The notes beneath the pieces were generated by a model, which had not been told where the DNA came from, searched no databases, and saw nothing but the letters and a program-made list of their open reading frames with translations. 64,000 nt of DNA, taken from contig NZ_BJNO01000018.1 of the NCBI RefSeq assembly GCF_006539725.1, positions 57,695 through 121,694 of the forward strand, in the 5' to 3' direction. Shown piece by piece: positions 11,696-22,442 of the stretch (position 1 is its first letter; every line of letters starts with the position of its first letter). Origin of the DNA: Klebsiella terrigena. GTDB lineage: Bacteria > Pseudomonadota > Gammaproteobacteria > Enterobacterales > Enterobacteriaceae. The position numbers were made by a program, and so were the translations under genes.

Positions 11696-11905
11696 TCAGT
11701 GTTCCAGCTCTGTCGCCGGCGTCTCTGGCTGGCTAACCTGACGACAGTAGAGCGCATAGCGCTGGCAAAACCATTCACGATGATCCTCATCCATATTGCC
11801 GACAATGGCCTCGAGATCGACGACGTGGCCCTGCGCGTGCATCCTGGCAAAGCTCAGCGCCAGAAAGTCAAAATTCTTCATTGAATACAGTTCGTTATGG
11901 TTCAT
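11696..11905 (-). CDS. glgS: Surface composition regulator GlgS (ScoR)
   Basis: A 69-residue cytoplasmic protein equivalent to E. coli GlgS/ScoR. Shared landmarks are [27 protein letters not shown] and a C-terminal ELEH. In E. coli it affects glycogen, flagella and fimbriae and is sigma-S dependent. The start is the ATG at 11905, six bases after AAGGAGT (11912-11918). An in-frame ATG at 11911 sits directly on the ribosome site and is rejected. Confidence 0.9.
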   Translation of the reverse strand: MNHNELYSMKNFDFLALSFARMHAQGHVVDLEAIVGNMDEDHREWFCQRYALYCRQVSQPETPATELEH

Positions 11906-12051
11906 CCGCATACTCCTTCAGCTGTGGGTGTTCTGAGTGGTCATATGCTTTACTGACTTCAGTATTTATCCTTACGTTAACTTTTTTTGCGCGAAAAATG
12001 CGCAAAACAAGAACAATTATTGCGCTGAATCATTTCCGCCATCAATTAAAT

Positions 12052-12087
12052 AAAAAAGGCCCGCGATCGGACGATCGCAGGCCTCTT
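12052..12087 (-). terminator. Intrinsic terminator of the hldE transcript
   Basis: On the minus strand AGGCC-bulge-GCGATCG pairs across a 3-nt loop with its complement and is followed by a run of T residues (A-run 12052-12057 on the plus strand). It ends the glnE-hldE transcript before glgS. Confidence 0.85.
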
Positions 12088-12168
12088 TAAGTACGGCTTT
12101 CTCGCTACCTTTCCGGCCGCACGATGCTTACCGGGACGATGGTCGAGCCGCCGCTCGGCGGGGAAATA

Positions 12169-13602
12169 TTACTTCCCGCTATCTTTCTGGATCTTTTTGA
12201 TAATGTTGGTGGTCGAACAGCCATCTTCAAAATTGAGCACCAGCACTTCGCCGCCGTTTGCCCAGACCTCTTCGCTCCCGGCGATCTGTTCCGGCTTATA
12301 GTCCCCGCCCTTCACCAGCAGATCCGGCAGGATCCCGGCGATCAGGCGCTGCGGGGTGTCCTCTTCGAAAGAGACCACCCAGTCAACGGCCTCCAGCGCG
12401 CCCAGGACAATCATCCGCTGCTCCAGCGGGTTCACCGGACGGGACTCCCCTTTCAGACGTTTTGTCGACGCATCGCTGTTAACCGCCACAATCAGGCGAT
12501 CGCCCAGCTTGCGCGCGTTTGCCAGATACGAAACGTGGCCCGCGTGCAGGATGTCAAACACGCCGTTGGTCATCACCACTTTCTCACCGCGCTTGCGCGC
12601 CGCGGCCACCGCCTGCTTGAGCTCTTCTTCATTCATCACGCCAAAACCGGTCTCAGCGCGCCCGCGCACCGCGTTTTCCAGCTCAATCGGCGAAACGGTT
12701 GAGGTCCCCAGCTTGCCGACAACCACGCCGGCCGCCGCGTTGGCGAAATAGCACGCCTCTTCCAGCGTATTGCCTGAGGCGAGGGTCGCCGCCAGTACGC
12801 CAATCACCGTATCGCCGGCACCGGTGACGTCATACACTTCCTGCGCCTGGGTTGGCATATGCAGCGGCGGTTTGCCCGGCTGCAGCAGCGTCATGCCCTG
12901 CTCGGAGCGGGTCACCAGCAGCGCAGAGAGTTCAAAATCAGCAATAATCTTCAGGCCGCGCTCAACGATTTCCGCTTCGTCCTTACATTTCCCCGCCACC
13001 GCTTCAAACTCAGAGAGGTTCGGGGTCAGCAGGGTGGCGCCGCGATAGCGCTCGAATTCGGTGCCTTTCGGATCGATCAGCACCGGTACGCCCGCATCCC
13101 GCGCCAGCTTAATCATCGTCTGCACGCTGGCCAGCGCGCCTTTCGCATAGTCAGACAGAACCAGCGCCCCGATAGAGCCCAGCGCCTGCTGAATGCGCTC
13201 GTGCATCGGCTGCGGATCGACGCCGGAAAAGCCCTCTTCAAAATCGAGGCGGATCAGCTGCTGGTTGCGCGACAGCACGCGCAGCTTGGTGATGGTGGGG
13301 TGGGTCGGCACCGAAACGAAGTCGCACTTCACGTTGACGTCGGCCAGCGCTTTACTCAGCGCGCGGGCGGCATCGTCAATCCCGGTCAGGCCCACCAGCC
13401 GCGAGGTTGCACCGAGCGACGCGATGTTCATCGCGACGTTTGCCGCGCCGCCGGGACGCTCTTCGATATTTTCCACTTTCACCACCGGCACCGGGGCTTC
13501 AGGGGAAATACGGCTGGTGGGACCATACCAGTAGCGGTCCAGCATCACATCGCCAACCACCAACACTCCTGCTCGTTCAAACTCCGGCAGCGTTACTTTC
13601 AT
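12169..13602 (-). CDS. hldE: Bifunctional heptose-7-P kinase / heptose-1-P adenylyltransferase
   Basis: A 477-residue fusion that makes ADP-D-glycero-D-manno-heptose for the LPS inner core. The N-terminal ribokinase-like kinase (about 1-318) has GGAANVAMN and the C-terminal kinase signature [14 protein letters not shown]. The adenylyltransferase (about 344-477) has [12 protein letters not shown] with the HxGH nucleotide motif. The product is later epimerised by HldD. It lies 58 nt downstream of glnE on the same strand, as in E. coli. Both halves look intact. Confidence 0.97.
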   Translation of the reverse strand: MKVTLPEFERAGVLVVGDVMLDRYWYGPTSRISPEAPVPVVKVENIEERPGGAANVAMNIASLGATSRLVGLTGIDDAARALSKALADVNVKCDFVSVPTHPTITKLRVLSRNQQLIRLDFEEGFSGVDPQPMHERIQQALGSIGALVLSDYAKGALASVQTMIKLARDAGVPVLIDPKGTEFERYRGATLLTPNLSEFEAVAGKCKDEAEIVERGLKIIADFELSALLVTRSEQGMTLLQPGKPPLHMPTQAQEVYDVTGAGDTVIGVLAATLASGNTLEEACYFANAAAGVVVGKLGTSTVSPIELENAVRGRAETGFGVMNEEELKQAVAAARKRGEKVVMTNGVFDILHAGHVSYLANARKLGDRLIVAVNSDASTKRLKGESRPVNPLEQRMIVLGALEAVDWVVSFEEDTPQRLIAGILPDLLVKGGDYKPEQIAGSEEVWANGGEVLVLNFEDGCSTTNIIKKIQKDSGK

Positions 13603-13660
13603 TACTCTCTCCTGCGAGATGCAAACTTTGCGCGCGATAATAGCACACCCGGTTTTTTAG

Positions 13661-16495
13661 TTAAGCCATCAACCACTTCTGCCAGCTGGCGCTAACCTGC
13701 TCACGTTCACGAGCAAAGGCCTCCGGCGCGACGTTGCCCGGCAGCTCCTGCAGCGCCAGATGGTGCAGCGCATCGCGCAGCGTGGTGTAGGCATGGGTCA
13801 ACGCCCGGGCCTCTTCTTCATCCATAATGTCGTTCTGTGCCAGCAGCTCCAGAATGCGCACGTTATCGGACCAGCGCGTCAGCTTCGGCTTGTCGTGGGC
13901 ATAGCGTAAGACCAGATACTGGGTGATAAATTCAATATCGGTGATCCCGCCGGCATCGGCTTTAATATCAAAGCGATCGCGCTGCTTATTGCCAAGATGG
14001 GCGCGCATTTTTTCGCGCATTTCCCGCACCTCGGTCTGCAAAGTCGCCCCCTCGCGCTGGCGGGTAAGGATCGCGCGGCGGATCTCATCAAACCGGGTCT
14101 GCAGCTCGGGATCGCCGTAGACCACCCGCGCGCGGACCAGCGCCTGATGTTCCCAGGTCCAGGCTTCATTTTGCTGATAGTCGGCGAAGGAATCGGTGGT
14201 GGTGACCAGCATGCCCGCAGCGCCCGACGGACGCAGGCGGGCATCCACTTCATAGAGGATCCCTGAAGAGGTGCGGGTGCTGAAGAGATGCATAATGCGC
14301 TGCGCCAGCCGCAGATAGAACTGGCGGCCGTCAATCTCGCGTTCGCCGTCGGTCATGGCCTCCTGCGGGCAATCATGGAGGAATACCAGATCCAAATCGG
14401 AGCTGTAGCCCAGCTCCCAGCCGCCCAGCTTGCCGTAGCCGACGACGGCAAAGCCGCGCCCCTGACGGTCGCGCAGGTGCGTCGGCTGGCCATAGCGCGC
14501 CACCATCTGCATCCACGCCTGCTGGACCACCGCATCGATCATCGCCTCGGCCAGCCAGGTTAAGTGATCGCTCACTCTCATCACCGGCAGCGTGCCGGCG
14601 ATATCCGCGGCGGCAATATGCAGCAGCTGCGCCTGCTTGAACTGGCGCAGCGCCTCCAGCTGCTGCTCTTCGTCCTCTTCCGGTACGCGCAGTAAATACT
14701 GGCGCAGCTCATCGCGATAGGCGTCGGTCGCCGTCGGCTGATAGAGCGTATTGGGGTCCAGCAGTTCGTCCAGCAGCAGCGGGTGGCGCGCCAGCTGGCT
14801 GGCGACCATCGGCGAGGCGGCGCACAGGGAGATCAGGTGCTTGAGCGCGCCGGGGTATTCGCTGAGCAGCTCAAGATAGGTCGTGCGGGTCACGATGCCG
14901 GTCAGCAGCGGCGTAATGCGCGCCAGCGGCACTGGCGCATCCGCGCGCGAGCACACTTCGCTGAGCAGATGCGGCATCAGCTGATCCAGCACCTGCCGCC
15001 CGCGCGGGCCAATGGTGCGCCTGTCGAGCTCTTTGCGGAAATCGGCGATCAGCGCCAGCACGCTGCGCCGATCGGTATCATCGAGGTGCGCCAGCGCCGG
15101 GCTGGTGTCATCCTCCTCCAGCGCGTCCTGCCACAGCTCGCGCCAGTACTCGGCAAGCTGTTCATCCGGCGACTGCGCTTCGTCATCGCCAATCAGATCG
15201 TTGAATACCCGCCTGACGCTGGCCATTTTCTCTTCCAGCTGCGCGCTGAGCGTCGCCCAGTCGGCAACGTGCATTCCCCACGCCAGGCGAGCGCGGTTGA
15301 GCTCATCCTGCGGCAGAGTTTGCGTCTGCTCATCGTTGATGCTTTGCAGCAGGTTTTCGAGACGACGTAAAAACAGGTAGGCCTCGCGCAGCCGGGAAGC
15401 ATCGCCTTCCGTCAGCAGATGCAGCTCCTCGATAGCCGCCAGGGTTGGCAGCAGCGCCCGCAGCTGCAGCGCAGGCTCGCGGCCGCCGCGGATCAGCTGA
15501 AATACCTGGACGATAAATTCAATTTCGCGGATCCCGCCGGCGCCGAGCTTGATATTGTCCTTCAGCCCGCGGCGGCGAACCTCGCGGGCAATCATCCCTT
15601 TCATATTACGCAGCGACTGGATCACGCTGAAGTCAATGTAGCGGCGGAAGACGAACGGCCGCAGCATGGCGCGCAGCTCGCTGGCATAGATGCCTTCGTT
15701 ATCGCCCATGATCCGCGCCTTAACCATCGCATAGCGCTCCCAGTCTCGCCCCTGCTCCTGGTAGTAATCCTCCAGCGCGGCGAAGCTCAGCACCAGCGGG
15801 CCGCTGTCGCCAAACGGGCGCAGGCGCATATCGACGCGGTAGACAAAGCCGTCCTGGGTGGCCTGATCGAGGGCCTTAATTAAACGCTGGCCGAGGCGGG
15901 TAAAGAACTGGGCGTTATCCAGCTCGCGGCGCCCGCCGCGGGTTGCGCCGTGCTCCGGCCAGGCAAAAATCAGGTCGATATCGGAAGAGAAGTTGAGCTC
16001 TCCTCCGCCGAGTTTACCCATCCCGAGGATCAGCAGCGGCTGCGGCTTGCCTTCGGCGCTGCAGGGCGTTCCCCACTCCCGGCAGCAGGCGGCATATAGC
16101 CAGTCCCTGGCGGCGACAATCAGCGTCTCCGCCAGCGCGCTAAGCTGCTGCAAACTACTCTCTTCGCTGACCAGCGACAGCGCCTGCGCCCAGGCGATGC
16201 GCACCATAATCCGGCGGCGGAACAGGCGCAGCTCGCGCATCAGCGCCGCTTCGTCATTCACCTCCGCCAGCGCCGCCTGCAGCCAGTCGGCATAGTGACG
16301 CCACTCATCCGCTTCCGGCGGCGAGCTCTCCAGCTCAGCCAGCCACTGCGGCTGGGCGATCAGGCTCTGCTCGACAAAATCGCTGAACGCCATAACCGAC
16401 TGCGCCTGCGGACTTAACGTGGATAATGGAAAATCCGCTGGTAGTCGGTCTACAACCGTCTGCCAGTGCTGCTGTAACTGCGAAGAAAGCGGCAT
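13661..16495 (-). CDS. glnE: Glutamine synthetase adenylyltransferase / deadenylase
   Basis: A 944-residue bifunctional enzyme that adenylylates and deadenylylates glutamine synthetase in response to glutamine and PII state. The two nucleotidyltransferase domains each show the G-K-L-G-G...S-D-x-D signature: [18 protein letters not shown] near residue 158-175 (deadenylase) and [18 protein letters not shown] in the C-terminal half (adenylyltransferase). Length is that of E. coli GlnE. It lies between ygiF and hldE in one minus-strand unit. Confidence 0.97.
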   Translation of the reverse strand: MPLSSQLQQHWQTVVDRLPADFPLSTLSPQAQSVMAFSDFVEQSLIAQPQWLAELESSPPEADEWRHYADWLQAALAEVNDEAALMRELRLFRRRIMVRIAWAQALSLVSEESSLQQLSALAETLIVAARDWLYAACCREWGTPCSAEGKPQPLLILGMGKLGGGELNFSSDIDLIFAWPEHGATRGGRRELDNAQFFTRLGQRLIKALDQATQDGFVYRVDMRLRPFGDSGPLVLSFAALEDYYQEQGRDWERYAMVKARIMGDNEGIYASELRAMLRPFVFRRYIDFSVIQSLRNMKGMIAREVRRRGLKDNIKLGAGGIREIEFIVQVFQLIRGGREPALQLRALLPTLAAIEELHLLTEGDASRLREAYLFLRRLENLLQSINDEQTQTLPQDELNRARLAWGMHVADWATLSAQLEEKMASVRRVFNDLIGDDEAQSPDEQLAEYWRELWQDALEEDDTSPALAHLDDTDRRSVLALIADFRKELDRRTIGPRGRQVLDQLMPHLLSEVCSRADAPVPLARITPLLTGIVTRTTYLELLSEYPGALKHLISLCAASPMVASQLARHPLLLDELLDPNTLYQPTATDAYRDELRQYLLRVPEEDEEQQLEALRQFKQAQLLHIAAADIAGTLPVMRVSDHLTWLAEAMIDAVVQQAWMQMVARYGQPTHLRDRQGRGFAVVGYGKLGGWELGYSSDLDLVFLHDCPQEAMTDGEREIDGRQFYLRLAQRIMHLFSTRTSSGILYEVDARLRPSGAAGMLVTTTDSFADYQQNEAWTWEHQALVRARVVYGDPELQTRFDEIRRAILTRQREGATLQTEVREMREKMRAHLGNKQRDRFDIKADAGGITDIEFITQYLVLRYAHDKPKLTRWSDNVRILELLAQNDIMDEEEARALTHAYTTLRDALHHLALQELPGNVAPEAFAREREQVSASWQKWLMA

Positions 16496-16519
16496 TATAG
16501 GGGTCTCCCTGGCCTGAAA

Positions 16520-17818
16520 TTATCGTTTTCCACTATGCAGCCAGAACGGTTCCGCGGCCAGCGCCTGGCGACGGAAATATTCAATGACGCTGCTGTCCCG
16601 ATGCTCAACGGCCCGGCGAAGCTCTTTCCAGTTTTCCAGCCACGGCGATGCGGCCTCGGCGTAAGCGCCGGCTAACAGCTGAACAGTGTCGATTTCGCGC
16701 GCCAGCCGCGGAAGCTGACCTTCATATTCGTCGCCCAGCGACTGCAGGAAGGTATTTTTTAATTCTGCCGCCGCCCGCGAAAGCTGAATATCGGCAAAGC
16801 GTTTAAAAGAACCGGCAATTTTCTTCTGCCCATTCTCGTTGAGGAACTCGCGCCAGCCGCGGCTTACCAGCCATTCCGTCAGCATCAGCTTCGCTCTCAC
16901 TGCGGCAATGCTGAACAGCGCCGCCTGCGCATTTTCGGCCTCTGACAGCGCCGCTTCCGCTGCGCTCAGCTGCTCGCGCAGCGCCGCGCTGGCTTTACGC
17001 GGTACGATGCCGCCAAACAGCGCCAGCGTATGGCGCAGGCGGGCAATCGCGCGCAGAATTTCGCCTTTTGCCGCCGGGTTGCCGCGGCTCAAGACTTCAT
17101 CATGATAGAGCCAGTGTGCCAGGGCATTTTCCAGCGCCGCCTCCATTCCCTGCTCGACGCTGGCCTTCGCGATGGCCGGCAGGATATCCAGCGCGATCGG
17201 CGGCCGTTCGCCGTTGCCCTGGGCCAGATGGTAGCCTCGCGCCGCCTTGCTCAGGCTTCCCTGACGCAGCCCGCCGGTATCCAGCAGACCACGGGCGAGG
17301 GCCAGGAGATCGGCGGTATTGCCGGACAACAGCTCCAGCTCCAGTTCACAAATCGCTTCCTGATGCTCACCGGCCTTTACCTCGCCGCGATCGAGGGCGA
17401 TCTCAATCTGGCTATCGCCTTCGCTGACCACCCATTTTTCACGTTCAAAATCAGTGCTGAAGAGCGGCTGTACGCTGTTCTCCAGCTCGGCAGGCAGTTC
17501 GCCCTGCGGCCAGACTTCCGCCGGCAGCAGGCTCAGGGCCAGCTCCGGTTTCTCCAGCGGGATGTTGTACTCCGGGCGCTGATGCAGCCCACCCACCACT
17601 CGTCCGGCAATTTTCAGCGTCATTTCGTAACGACCGCGATCGCCGCGAATACGCAGCCCCATATCGTGACGACGCAGCCAGTTATCCGCCGTTTCATAAT
17701 AAATATTGAGCAGCTGTCCTGCGGGCGTATGCTGCGCATTGAGCGTATTAAGGTGCTGACGCAGTGTTTCCACACCGCTGTCGGAGACGATAAATTTTAA
17801 TTCGATTTCTTGCGCCAT
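16520..17818 (-). CDS. ygiF: Inorganic triphosphatase YgiF (CYTH-CHAD)
   Basis: A 432-residue cytoplasmic enzyme with an N-terminal CYTH triphosphate tunnel domain beginning MAQEIELKF (the E-x-E-x-K signature at 4-8) and a C-terminal alpha-helical CHAD domain. The E. coli protein hydrolyses inorganic triphosphate. The reading frame is open 63 codons further upstream, but that extension is not family-like. The ATG at 17818 gives the E. coli N-terminus and length (433) and has a GGAAG purine stretch before it. It precedes glnE by 24 nt. Confidence 0.93.
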   Translation of the reverse strand: MAQEIELKFIVSDSGVETLRQHLNTLNAQHTPAGQLLNIYYETADNWLRRHDMGLRIRGDRGRYEMTLKIAGRVVGGLHQRPEYNIPLEKPELALSLLPAEVWPQGELPAELENSVQPLFSTDFEREKWVVSEGDSQIEIALDRGEVKAGEHQEAICELELELLSGNTADLLALARGLLDTGGLRQGSLSKAARGYHLAQGNGERPPIALDILPAIAKASVEQGMEAALENALAHWLYHDEVLSRGNPAAKGEILRAIARLRHTLALFGGIVPRKASAALREQLSAAEAALSEAENAQAALFSIAAVRAKLMLTEWLVSRGWREFLNENGQKKIAGSFKRFADIQLSRAAAELKNTFLQSLGDEYEGQLPRLAREIDTVQLLAGAYAEAASPWLENWKELRRAVEHRDSSVIEYFRRQALAAEPFWLHSGKR

Positions 17819-18032
17819 AACTGAATTCTTCCGCTTCTGTGCTCTGCAGGGAAAATACGGCGAACTAACGCCGATATTTCTTGTCAGTAGATAATATTTT
17901 GCGGCGAATCGCCATGCAATGCGCAATTTGCCGGGCCACCTCCTGGATGTTTCCGATTGTGGCGGAAAACTTTGCGTCGCTATGGTGATGCCACTACTAT
18001 CGTTCAACTTTTTATGACCAAACGATGACCTG

Positions 18033-18653
18033 ATGCCTAAATTACGCCTGATTACGATAACTTTGCTGGCGCTTAGCGCCGCTACGGCGGTTCATGCAGA
18101 AGAAAAACGCTATGTTTCTGATGAACTGAACACCTGGGTCCGCACCGGTCCTGGCGATAATTATCGCCTCCAGGGAACCATTAATGCCGGGGAGCAGGTC
18201 TCTCTGCTGCAGACCAACGACAGCACCAACTACGCCCAGATCCGCGACGGCAACGGCCGTACCGCCTGGATCCCGCTAAAAGAGCTGAGCAACGAGCCCA
18301 GCCTGCGCACCCGCGTACCGGATCTCGAAAATCAGGTTAAGACCCTGACCGATAAGCTTAATAACATCGACACCACCTGGAACCAGCGCACTGCAGACAT
18401 GCAGAAAAAGGTCGCCGGGAGCGATAACGCCATTAACGCCCTGAAAGATGAGAACCAGAAGCTGAAAAATGAGCTGGTTGTCGCGCAGAAAAAGGTCAAT
18501 GCCGCTAATCTGCAGCTTGATGATAAGCAGCGCACCATCATTATGCAGTGGTTTATGTACGGCGGCGGCGTGCTGGGCGTCGGCCTGCTGCTTGGTCTGG
18601 TGCTGCCGCACCTGATCCCGAGCCGCAAGCGTAAAGATCGGTGGATGAACTAA
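18033..18653 (+). CDS. ygiM: SH3-domain membrane protein YgiM
   Basis: A 206-residue protein (TIGR04211 family) with a cleavable signal ending VHA. An SH3b domain follows (about 26-90; [19 protein letters not shown]). A coiled coil (about 95-165) then leads to a single C-terminal transmembrane helix ([16 protein letters not shown]) before a basic tail. It is predicted to sit in the inner membrane with the SH3 domain in the periplasm, probably binding cell-wall material. It is divergent from ygiF and upstream of cca. Confidence 0.93.
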   Translation: MPKLRLITITLLALSAATAVHAEEKRYVSDELNTWVRTGPGDNYRLQGTINAGEQVSLLQTNDSTNYAQIRDGNGRTAWIPLKELSNEPSLRTRVPDLENQVKTLTDKLNNIDTTWNQRTADMQKKVAGSDNAINALKDENQKLKNELVVAQKKVNAANLQLDDKQRTIIMQWFMYGGGVLGVGLLLGLVLPHLIPSRKRKDRWMN

Positions 18654-18714
18654 TTCGTCTTCTCTGCCAGACTTACGTATCATCCAGCGCAAAGTGGATA
18701 CGGGAGAAGCAGGC

Positions 18715-19956
18715 GTGAAGATTTATTTGGTCGGCGGTGCCGTCCGGGATGCATTACTCGGACTACCGGTCAAAGACAGAGATTGGGTGGTGGTGGGTGC
18801 CGCGCCCTCAGAGCTGCTTGACGCGGGCTACCAGCAGGTAGGCCGCGATTTTCCCGTGTTCCTGCACCCGCAAAGCCGGGAAGAGTACGCCCTGGCGCGA
18901 ACCGAGCGTAAGTCAGGCGCCGGCTACACCGGCTTCACCTGCTACGCCGCGCCCGACGTCACCCTCGAACAGGATTTGCTCCGCCGCGACCTGACGGTTA
19001 ACGCCCTGGCCCAGGACTCAGACGGCCAGATTATCGACCCCTACGGCGGCCAGTCCGATCTGCGCCAGCGCCTGCTGCGCCACGTTTCACCGGCCTTTAG
19101 CGAAGATCCGCTGCGCGTTTTGCGCGTCGCGCGCTTTGCCGCCCGCTACGCCCATCTCGGGTTCCGCATTGCGGATGACACCATGGCGCTGATGCGCGCG
19201 ATGGCCGATGCCGGCGAGCTGGCGCACCTGACGCCGGAGCGGGTATGGAAAGAGACCGAGAGCGCGCTGGGCACCCGCAATCCGCAGGTCTTTTTCCAGA
19301 CCCTGCGCGACTGCCGCGCGCTCGGCGTGCTGTTCCCGGAAATCGAGGCGCTGTACGGCGTCCCCGCACCGGCCAAATGGCACCCGGAAATCGACACCGG
19401 CCTGCATACCCTGATGACCCTGAGCATGGCGGCCATGCTGTCGCCGGAAATCGACGTGCGTTTCGCGACCCTGTGTCACGATCTGGGCAAAGGGCTGACG
19501 CCAAAAGAGCTCTGGCCACGTCATCACGGCCACGGGCTGGCCGGCGTCAAGCTGGTCGAGCAGCTTTGCGCCCGCCTGCGCGTCCCGAATGAGATCCGCG
19601 ACCTGGCGAAGCTGGTCGCCGAATTTCACGATCTGATTCATACCCTGCCGATTCTACAGCCCAAAACCCTGGTCAAGCTGTTCGACAGCATCGACGCCTG
19701 GCGCAAGCCGCAGCGGGTGGAGAAAATTGCCCTCACCAGCGAAGCCGACGTCCGCGGCCGAACCGGCTTCGAGGCCTGCGACTATCCGCAGGGGCGCCTG
19801 CTACTTGAAGCGTGGCATGTCGCTCAGTCGGTATCGACGAAAGAGGTGGTAGCACAAGGGTTTAAAGGGCCGGAGATTCGCGAGGAGCTGACGCGTCGGC
19901 GTATTCTGGCGATCGCGCAGTGGAAGGAAGAACGCTGCCCTCAGCCAAAAGACTGA
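18715..19956 (+). CDS. cca: CCA-adding tRNA nucleotidyltransferase
   Basis: A 413-residue class II enzyme that builds and repairs the 3' CCA of tRNAs; the bacterial protein also has an HD phosphohydrolase domain. The N-terminal [12 protein letters not shown] and catalytic D21-R-D23 are followed by [15 protein letters not shown] and the HD motif CHDLGKG. The GTG at 18715 is chosen because it gives the conserved MKIYLVGG start and the E. coli length (412), with GGGAG eight bases upstream. The upstream in-frame ATG at 18694 adds seven residues without homology. Confidence 0.95.
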   Translation: MKIYLVGGAVRDALLGLPVKDRDWVVVGAAPSELLDAGYQQVGRDFPVFLHPQSREEYALARTERKSGAGYTGFTCYAAPDVTLEQDLLRRDLTVNALAQDSDGQIIDPYGGQSDLRQRLLRHVSPAFSEDPLRVLRVARFAARYAHLGFRIADDTMALMRAMADAGELAHLTPERVWKETESALGTRNPQVFFQTLRDCRALGVLFPEIEALYGVPAPAKWHPEIDTGLHTLMTLSMAAMLSPEIDVRFATLCHDLGKGLTPKELWPRHHGHGLAGVKLVEQLCARLRVPNEIRDLAKLVAEFHDLIHTLPILQPKTLVKLFDSIDAWRKPQRVEKIALTSEADVRGRTGFEACDYPQGRLLLEAWHVAQSVSTKEVVAQGFKGPEIREELTRRRILAIAQWKEERCPQPKD

Positions 19957-19959
19957 GGG
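19938..19959. terminator. Hairpin at the cca-uppP convergent junction
   Basis: CCCTCAG (19938-19944) pairs with CTGAGGG (19953-19959) and overlaps the cca stop codon. It sits just before the convergent uppP stop. Confidence 0.6.
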
Positions 19960-19967
19960 CCAGGGTC

Positions 19968-20789
19968 TTAGAAGAAGACCACGTAAACAACTGCCGCCAC
20001 GATAAAGCGGTAGATTGCGAACGGAATAAACGAAATACGTTTAATCAGCTGCAGGAAGGTTTTAATCGCAATCAGCGCCACGATAAACGCCATAATAAAG
20101 CCGACGGCAAACATCGGAATATCGCTGGCGTTCAGGAAGCCGATGCTTTTATAAACGTCCAGCACGGTGGCGCCCATCATCATCGGTACTGCCAGCAGGA
20201 ACGAGAACTCAGAGGCCGCATAGCGGCTCACGCCCATCAGCATACCGCCGGAAATCGTCGCGCCGGAGCGAGAAAAGCCCGGCCACAGCGCCAGGCACTG
20301 GAAGCAGCCAATCACGAACGCCTGACGATAGGTCATATCGTCAACGGCTACCGCGCGCGGCTCCTTCGGCTTCAGCACCTCAGCGGCAATCAGCAGCACG
20401 CCGCCGACAATCAGCGCGTACATCACGTTTATCGGGTTGAACAGCGACTTAATGGTATCGTGGAATATCAGGCCCAGCACCACCGCCGGGATCATCCCCA
20501 GCAGAATATGGATAAGCGATAAGCGACCGCTGCCCTGCCCTTCATGCACAGGTGGTTTACCGAAATGAATACCGATCAGGCCAAACAAACGACGCCAGAA
20601 CATCACGACAACGGCAAGAATTGAACCTAACTGAATGACCACCTCAAATGTATTTGCAGTATCACCTTCAAACCCCAGTAAATGGCCAACAATAATCATA
20701 TGACCGGTACTGGAAACAGGTAAAAACTCTGTCAAACCTTCAACCACACCCAATATTGCCGCCACCAGCAGCGAGTGTATATCGCTCAT
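19968..20789 (-). CDS. uppP: Undecaprenyl-diphosphate phosphatase (BacA type)
   Basis: A 273-residue polytopic membrane enzyme that converts undecaprenyl pyrophosphate to the monophosphate lipid carrier and gives bacitracin tolerance when abundant. Signature 1 [14 protein letters not shown] (about 18-31) and signature 2 PGFSRSGAT (about 170) are intact. The length equals E. coli BacA. It is downstream of folB on the minus strand, separated by a 208-bp gap that contains a large nested palindrome. Confidence 0.96.
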   Translation of the reverse strand: MSDIHSLLVAAILGVVEGLTEFLPVSSTGHMIIVGHLLGFEGDTANTFEVVIQLGSILAVVVMFWRRLFGLIGIHFGKPPVHEGQGSGRLSLIHILLGMIPAVVLGLIFHDTIKSLFNPINVMYALIVGGVLLIAAEVLKPKEPRAVAVDDMTYRQAFVIGCFQCLALWPGFSRSGATISGGMLMGVSRYAASEFSFLLAVPMMMGATVLDVYKSIGFLNASDIPMFAVGFIMAFIVALIAIKTFLQLIKRISFIPFAIYRFIVAAVVYVVFF

Positions 20790-20840
20790 CCCATAAACCC
20801 TTTAAAAGTAAAATGAAAAAACCAGGCACTACGAGCCATG

Positions 20841-20965
20841 CCATCAGGCGTCATTGGGGCAGCCAGTTTGGCCTCGGACAGCGCGTCAATTCCGGAGCGT
20901 ACACGGAGTACGTGAGGAATTCGAGCCCCGTTCGAGGAGAAGATGGCAAATAAATAACCTGATGG
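20841..20965. repeat. 125-bp nested imperfect palindrome between folB and uppP
   Basis: Outer arms CCATCAGG (20841-20848) and CCTGATGG (20958-20965) enclose CCTCG/CGAGG, AATTCC/GGAATT and a central CGTAC-ACGGAG-TACG hairpin. The size and nested symmetry resemble a dispersed intergenic repeat of enterobacteria. The family could not be named with certainty. If transcribed from folB it would form a long hairpin in the folB-uppP mRNA. Confidence 0.5.
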
Positions 20966-20997
20966 CCGGCACTAAGACCTGTATAAGCCCAAATTGT

Positions 20998-21381
20998 TTA
21001 ATCAATATGACCTGAAAAGTTTTGTTTCAGATTAAGGCCACGCTCAATGATGACGCCGACGTTGGCCGCGCGGGCAATCGCTCCCGGCTTGCTGACTTTA
21101 ATCCGCACCCACGGCGAGGAAAATTTTGCCAGCAGCAGATCGGCAATCTCTTCGGCGACGCGCTCTACCAGCGCAAAGCGCCCCCCCTCAACGTGGTTGA
21201 TAACCAGCTCGCTAATATCGGCATAGCTAAGGCAATCGCTCACATCATCGCTGGACGCCGCTTTACGGTTATCCCACGCCATTTCGATATCGAACACCAG
21301 CTTCTGTTCGATGGTTTGTTCCCAGTCATAAACACCGATAGTGGTGATTACCGAAAGTTGCTCTATAAATACAATATCCAT
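20998..21381 (-). CDS. folB: Dihydroneopterin aldolase
   Basis: A 127-residue tunnelling-fold enzyme of folate synthesis that cleaves 7,8-dihydroneopterin to 6-hydroxymethyl-dihydropterin. The N-terminus MDIVFIEQLSVITTIGVYDWE and the SYADISELV and VRIKVSKPGA segments match E. coli FolB. The C-terminus is about five residues longer. The ATG at 21381 is taken as start; a GTG lies directly before it. It is divergent from plsY across an ERIC-type repeat. Confidence 0.95.
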   Translation of the reverse strand: MDIVFIEQLSVITTIGVYDWEQTIEQKLVFDIEMAWDNRKAASSDDVSDCLSYADISELVINHVEGGRFALVERVAEEIADLLLAKFSSPWVRIKVSKPGAIARAANVGVIIERGLNLKQNFSGHID

Positions 21382-21457
21382 CACGACCTGCCTGCTTTTT
21401 GGCTAAACCGGATACCACTTCCGGCGAATTATGCGTATTATCCACAGATGCAAAGAC

Positions 21458-21582
21458 ATCCCCTAAATAATTTGCGTTGCAGGAAGGCGGCGGCGCAGCG
21501 AGCTTCCGGGAGCATAGCATCACTATGTATCCGGGCGCGCGAGGAGAGCCAACGCACCGGCCGCGCCAAGGATGACGGGGAT
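21458..21582. repeat. ERIC/IRU intergenic repeat
   Basis: A 125-bp element bounded by ATCCCC and GGGGAT carries the characteristic GTTGCAGGAAGGCGGC left part, the central GGGAGCATAG...CTATGTATCCGGG inverted repeat, a CCAACGCACC stretch and a GGATGACGGGGAT right end. These match the enterobacterial repetitive intergenic consensus in order and size. It lies in the divergent folB-plsY gap and may form a cruciform or RNA hairpin. Confidence 0.78.
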
Positions 21583-21611
21583 AAAACGACACTTTCAAAA
21601 TGGAACAGCTG

Positions 21612-22232
21612 ATGAGTGCAATCGCGCCTGGACTCGTTATCCTTGCCTACCTCTGCGGCTCAATTTCCAGCGCCATTCTGGTTTGCCGCCTCGCCGGCCT
21701 GCCCGACCCTCGCGATAGCGGCTCAGGCAACCCCGGAGCGACCAACGTCCTGCGAATTGGCGGCAAGGGAGCGGCCGTAACGGTGCTTATTTTCGACGTG
21801 CTCAAAGGCATGCTGCCGGTCTGGGGCGCATGGGCACTCGGTCTGACCCCTTTCTGGCTGGGCCTGGTGGCGATCGCCGCCTGCATTGGTCATATCTGGC
21901 CGGTGTTCTTTAATTTTCGCGGCGGCAAGGGCGTGGCGACCGCCTTCGGCGCCATTGCCCCCATCGGCTGGGATTTAACCGGCGTCATGGCCGGAACCTG
22001 GCTACTGACCATTCTGCTCAGCGGCTACTCTTCGCTCGGCGCCATCGTCAGCGCGCTTATTGCGCCATTCTACGTCTGGTGGTTCAAGCCGCAGTACACC
22101 TTTCCGGTATCGATGCTCTCCTGCCTGATCCTCCTGCGCCATCACGACAACATCCAGCGCCTGTGGCGTCGCCAGGAGACCAAAATCTGGGCCCGGCTGA
22201 AGAAGAACAGGAAAAAGCCGCAGCAGAAATAA
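21612..22232 (+). CDS. plsY: Acyl-phosphate glycerol-3-phosphate acyltransferase
   Basis: A 206-residue, five-helix inner-membrane acyltransferase that makes lysophosphatidic acid from acyl-phosphate. Active-site loops [10 protein letters not shown] (36-45), GHIWPVFF and RGGKGVAT (103-110) are intact. The ATG at 21612 gives the E. coli MSAIAPG start; the upstream ATG at 21600 adds four residues. The C-terminus is basic, as in E. coli PlsY (205 residues). It is divergent from folB. Confidence 0.95.
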   Translation: MSAIAPGLVILAYLCGSISSAILVCRLAGLPDPRDSGSGNPGATNVLRIGGKGAAVTVLIFDVLKGMLPVWGAWALGLTPFWLGLVAIAACIGHIWPVFFNFRGGKGVATAFGAIAPIGWDLTGVMAGTWLLTILLSGYSSLGAIVSALIAPFYVWWFKPQYTFPVSMLSCLILLRHHDNIQRLWRRQETKIWARLKKNRKKPQQK

Positions 22233-22442
22233 CCGCCGCGCCCGGCGCCGCCGGGCACGATTTTCCCCGACAATATCTTTTGATTCCCCGGCCTGACAGC
22301 CAATCATTCCTCCGCGCCGCCGCTTCAAAGATAAACCTTTCGTAACAATCACTTAGTTATGTCTTATAACCAAAAATGATTTATTCGCCCGCCCGGCGAT
22401 GTTTACTCTGAATCTCCTGATAAGACACAACAGAACAATAAT

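Noticed and set aside
17819..18007. 63-codon N-terminal extension of ygiF
   Set aside because: The CYTH signature begins at MAQEIELKF. The extension has no homology and would take up most of the divergent promoter region.
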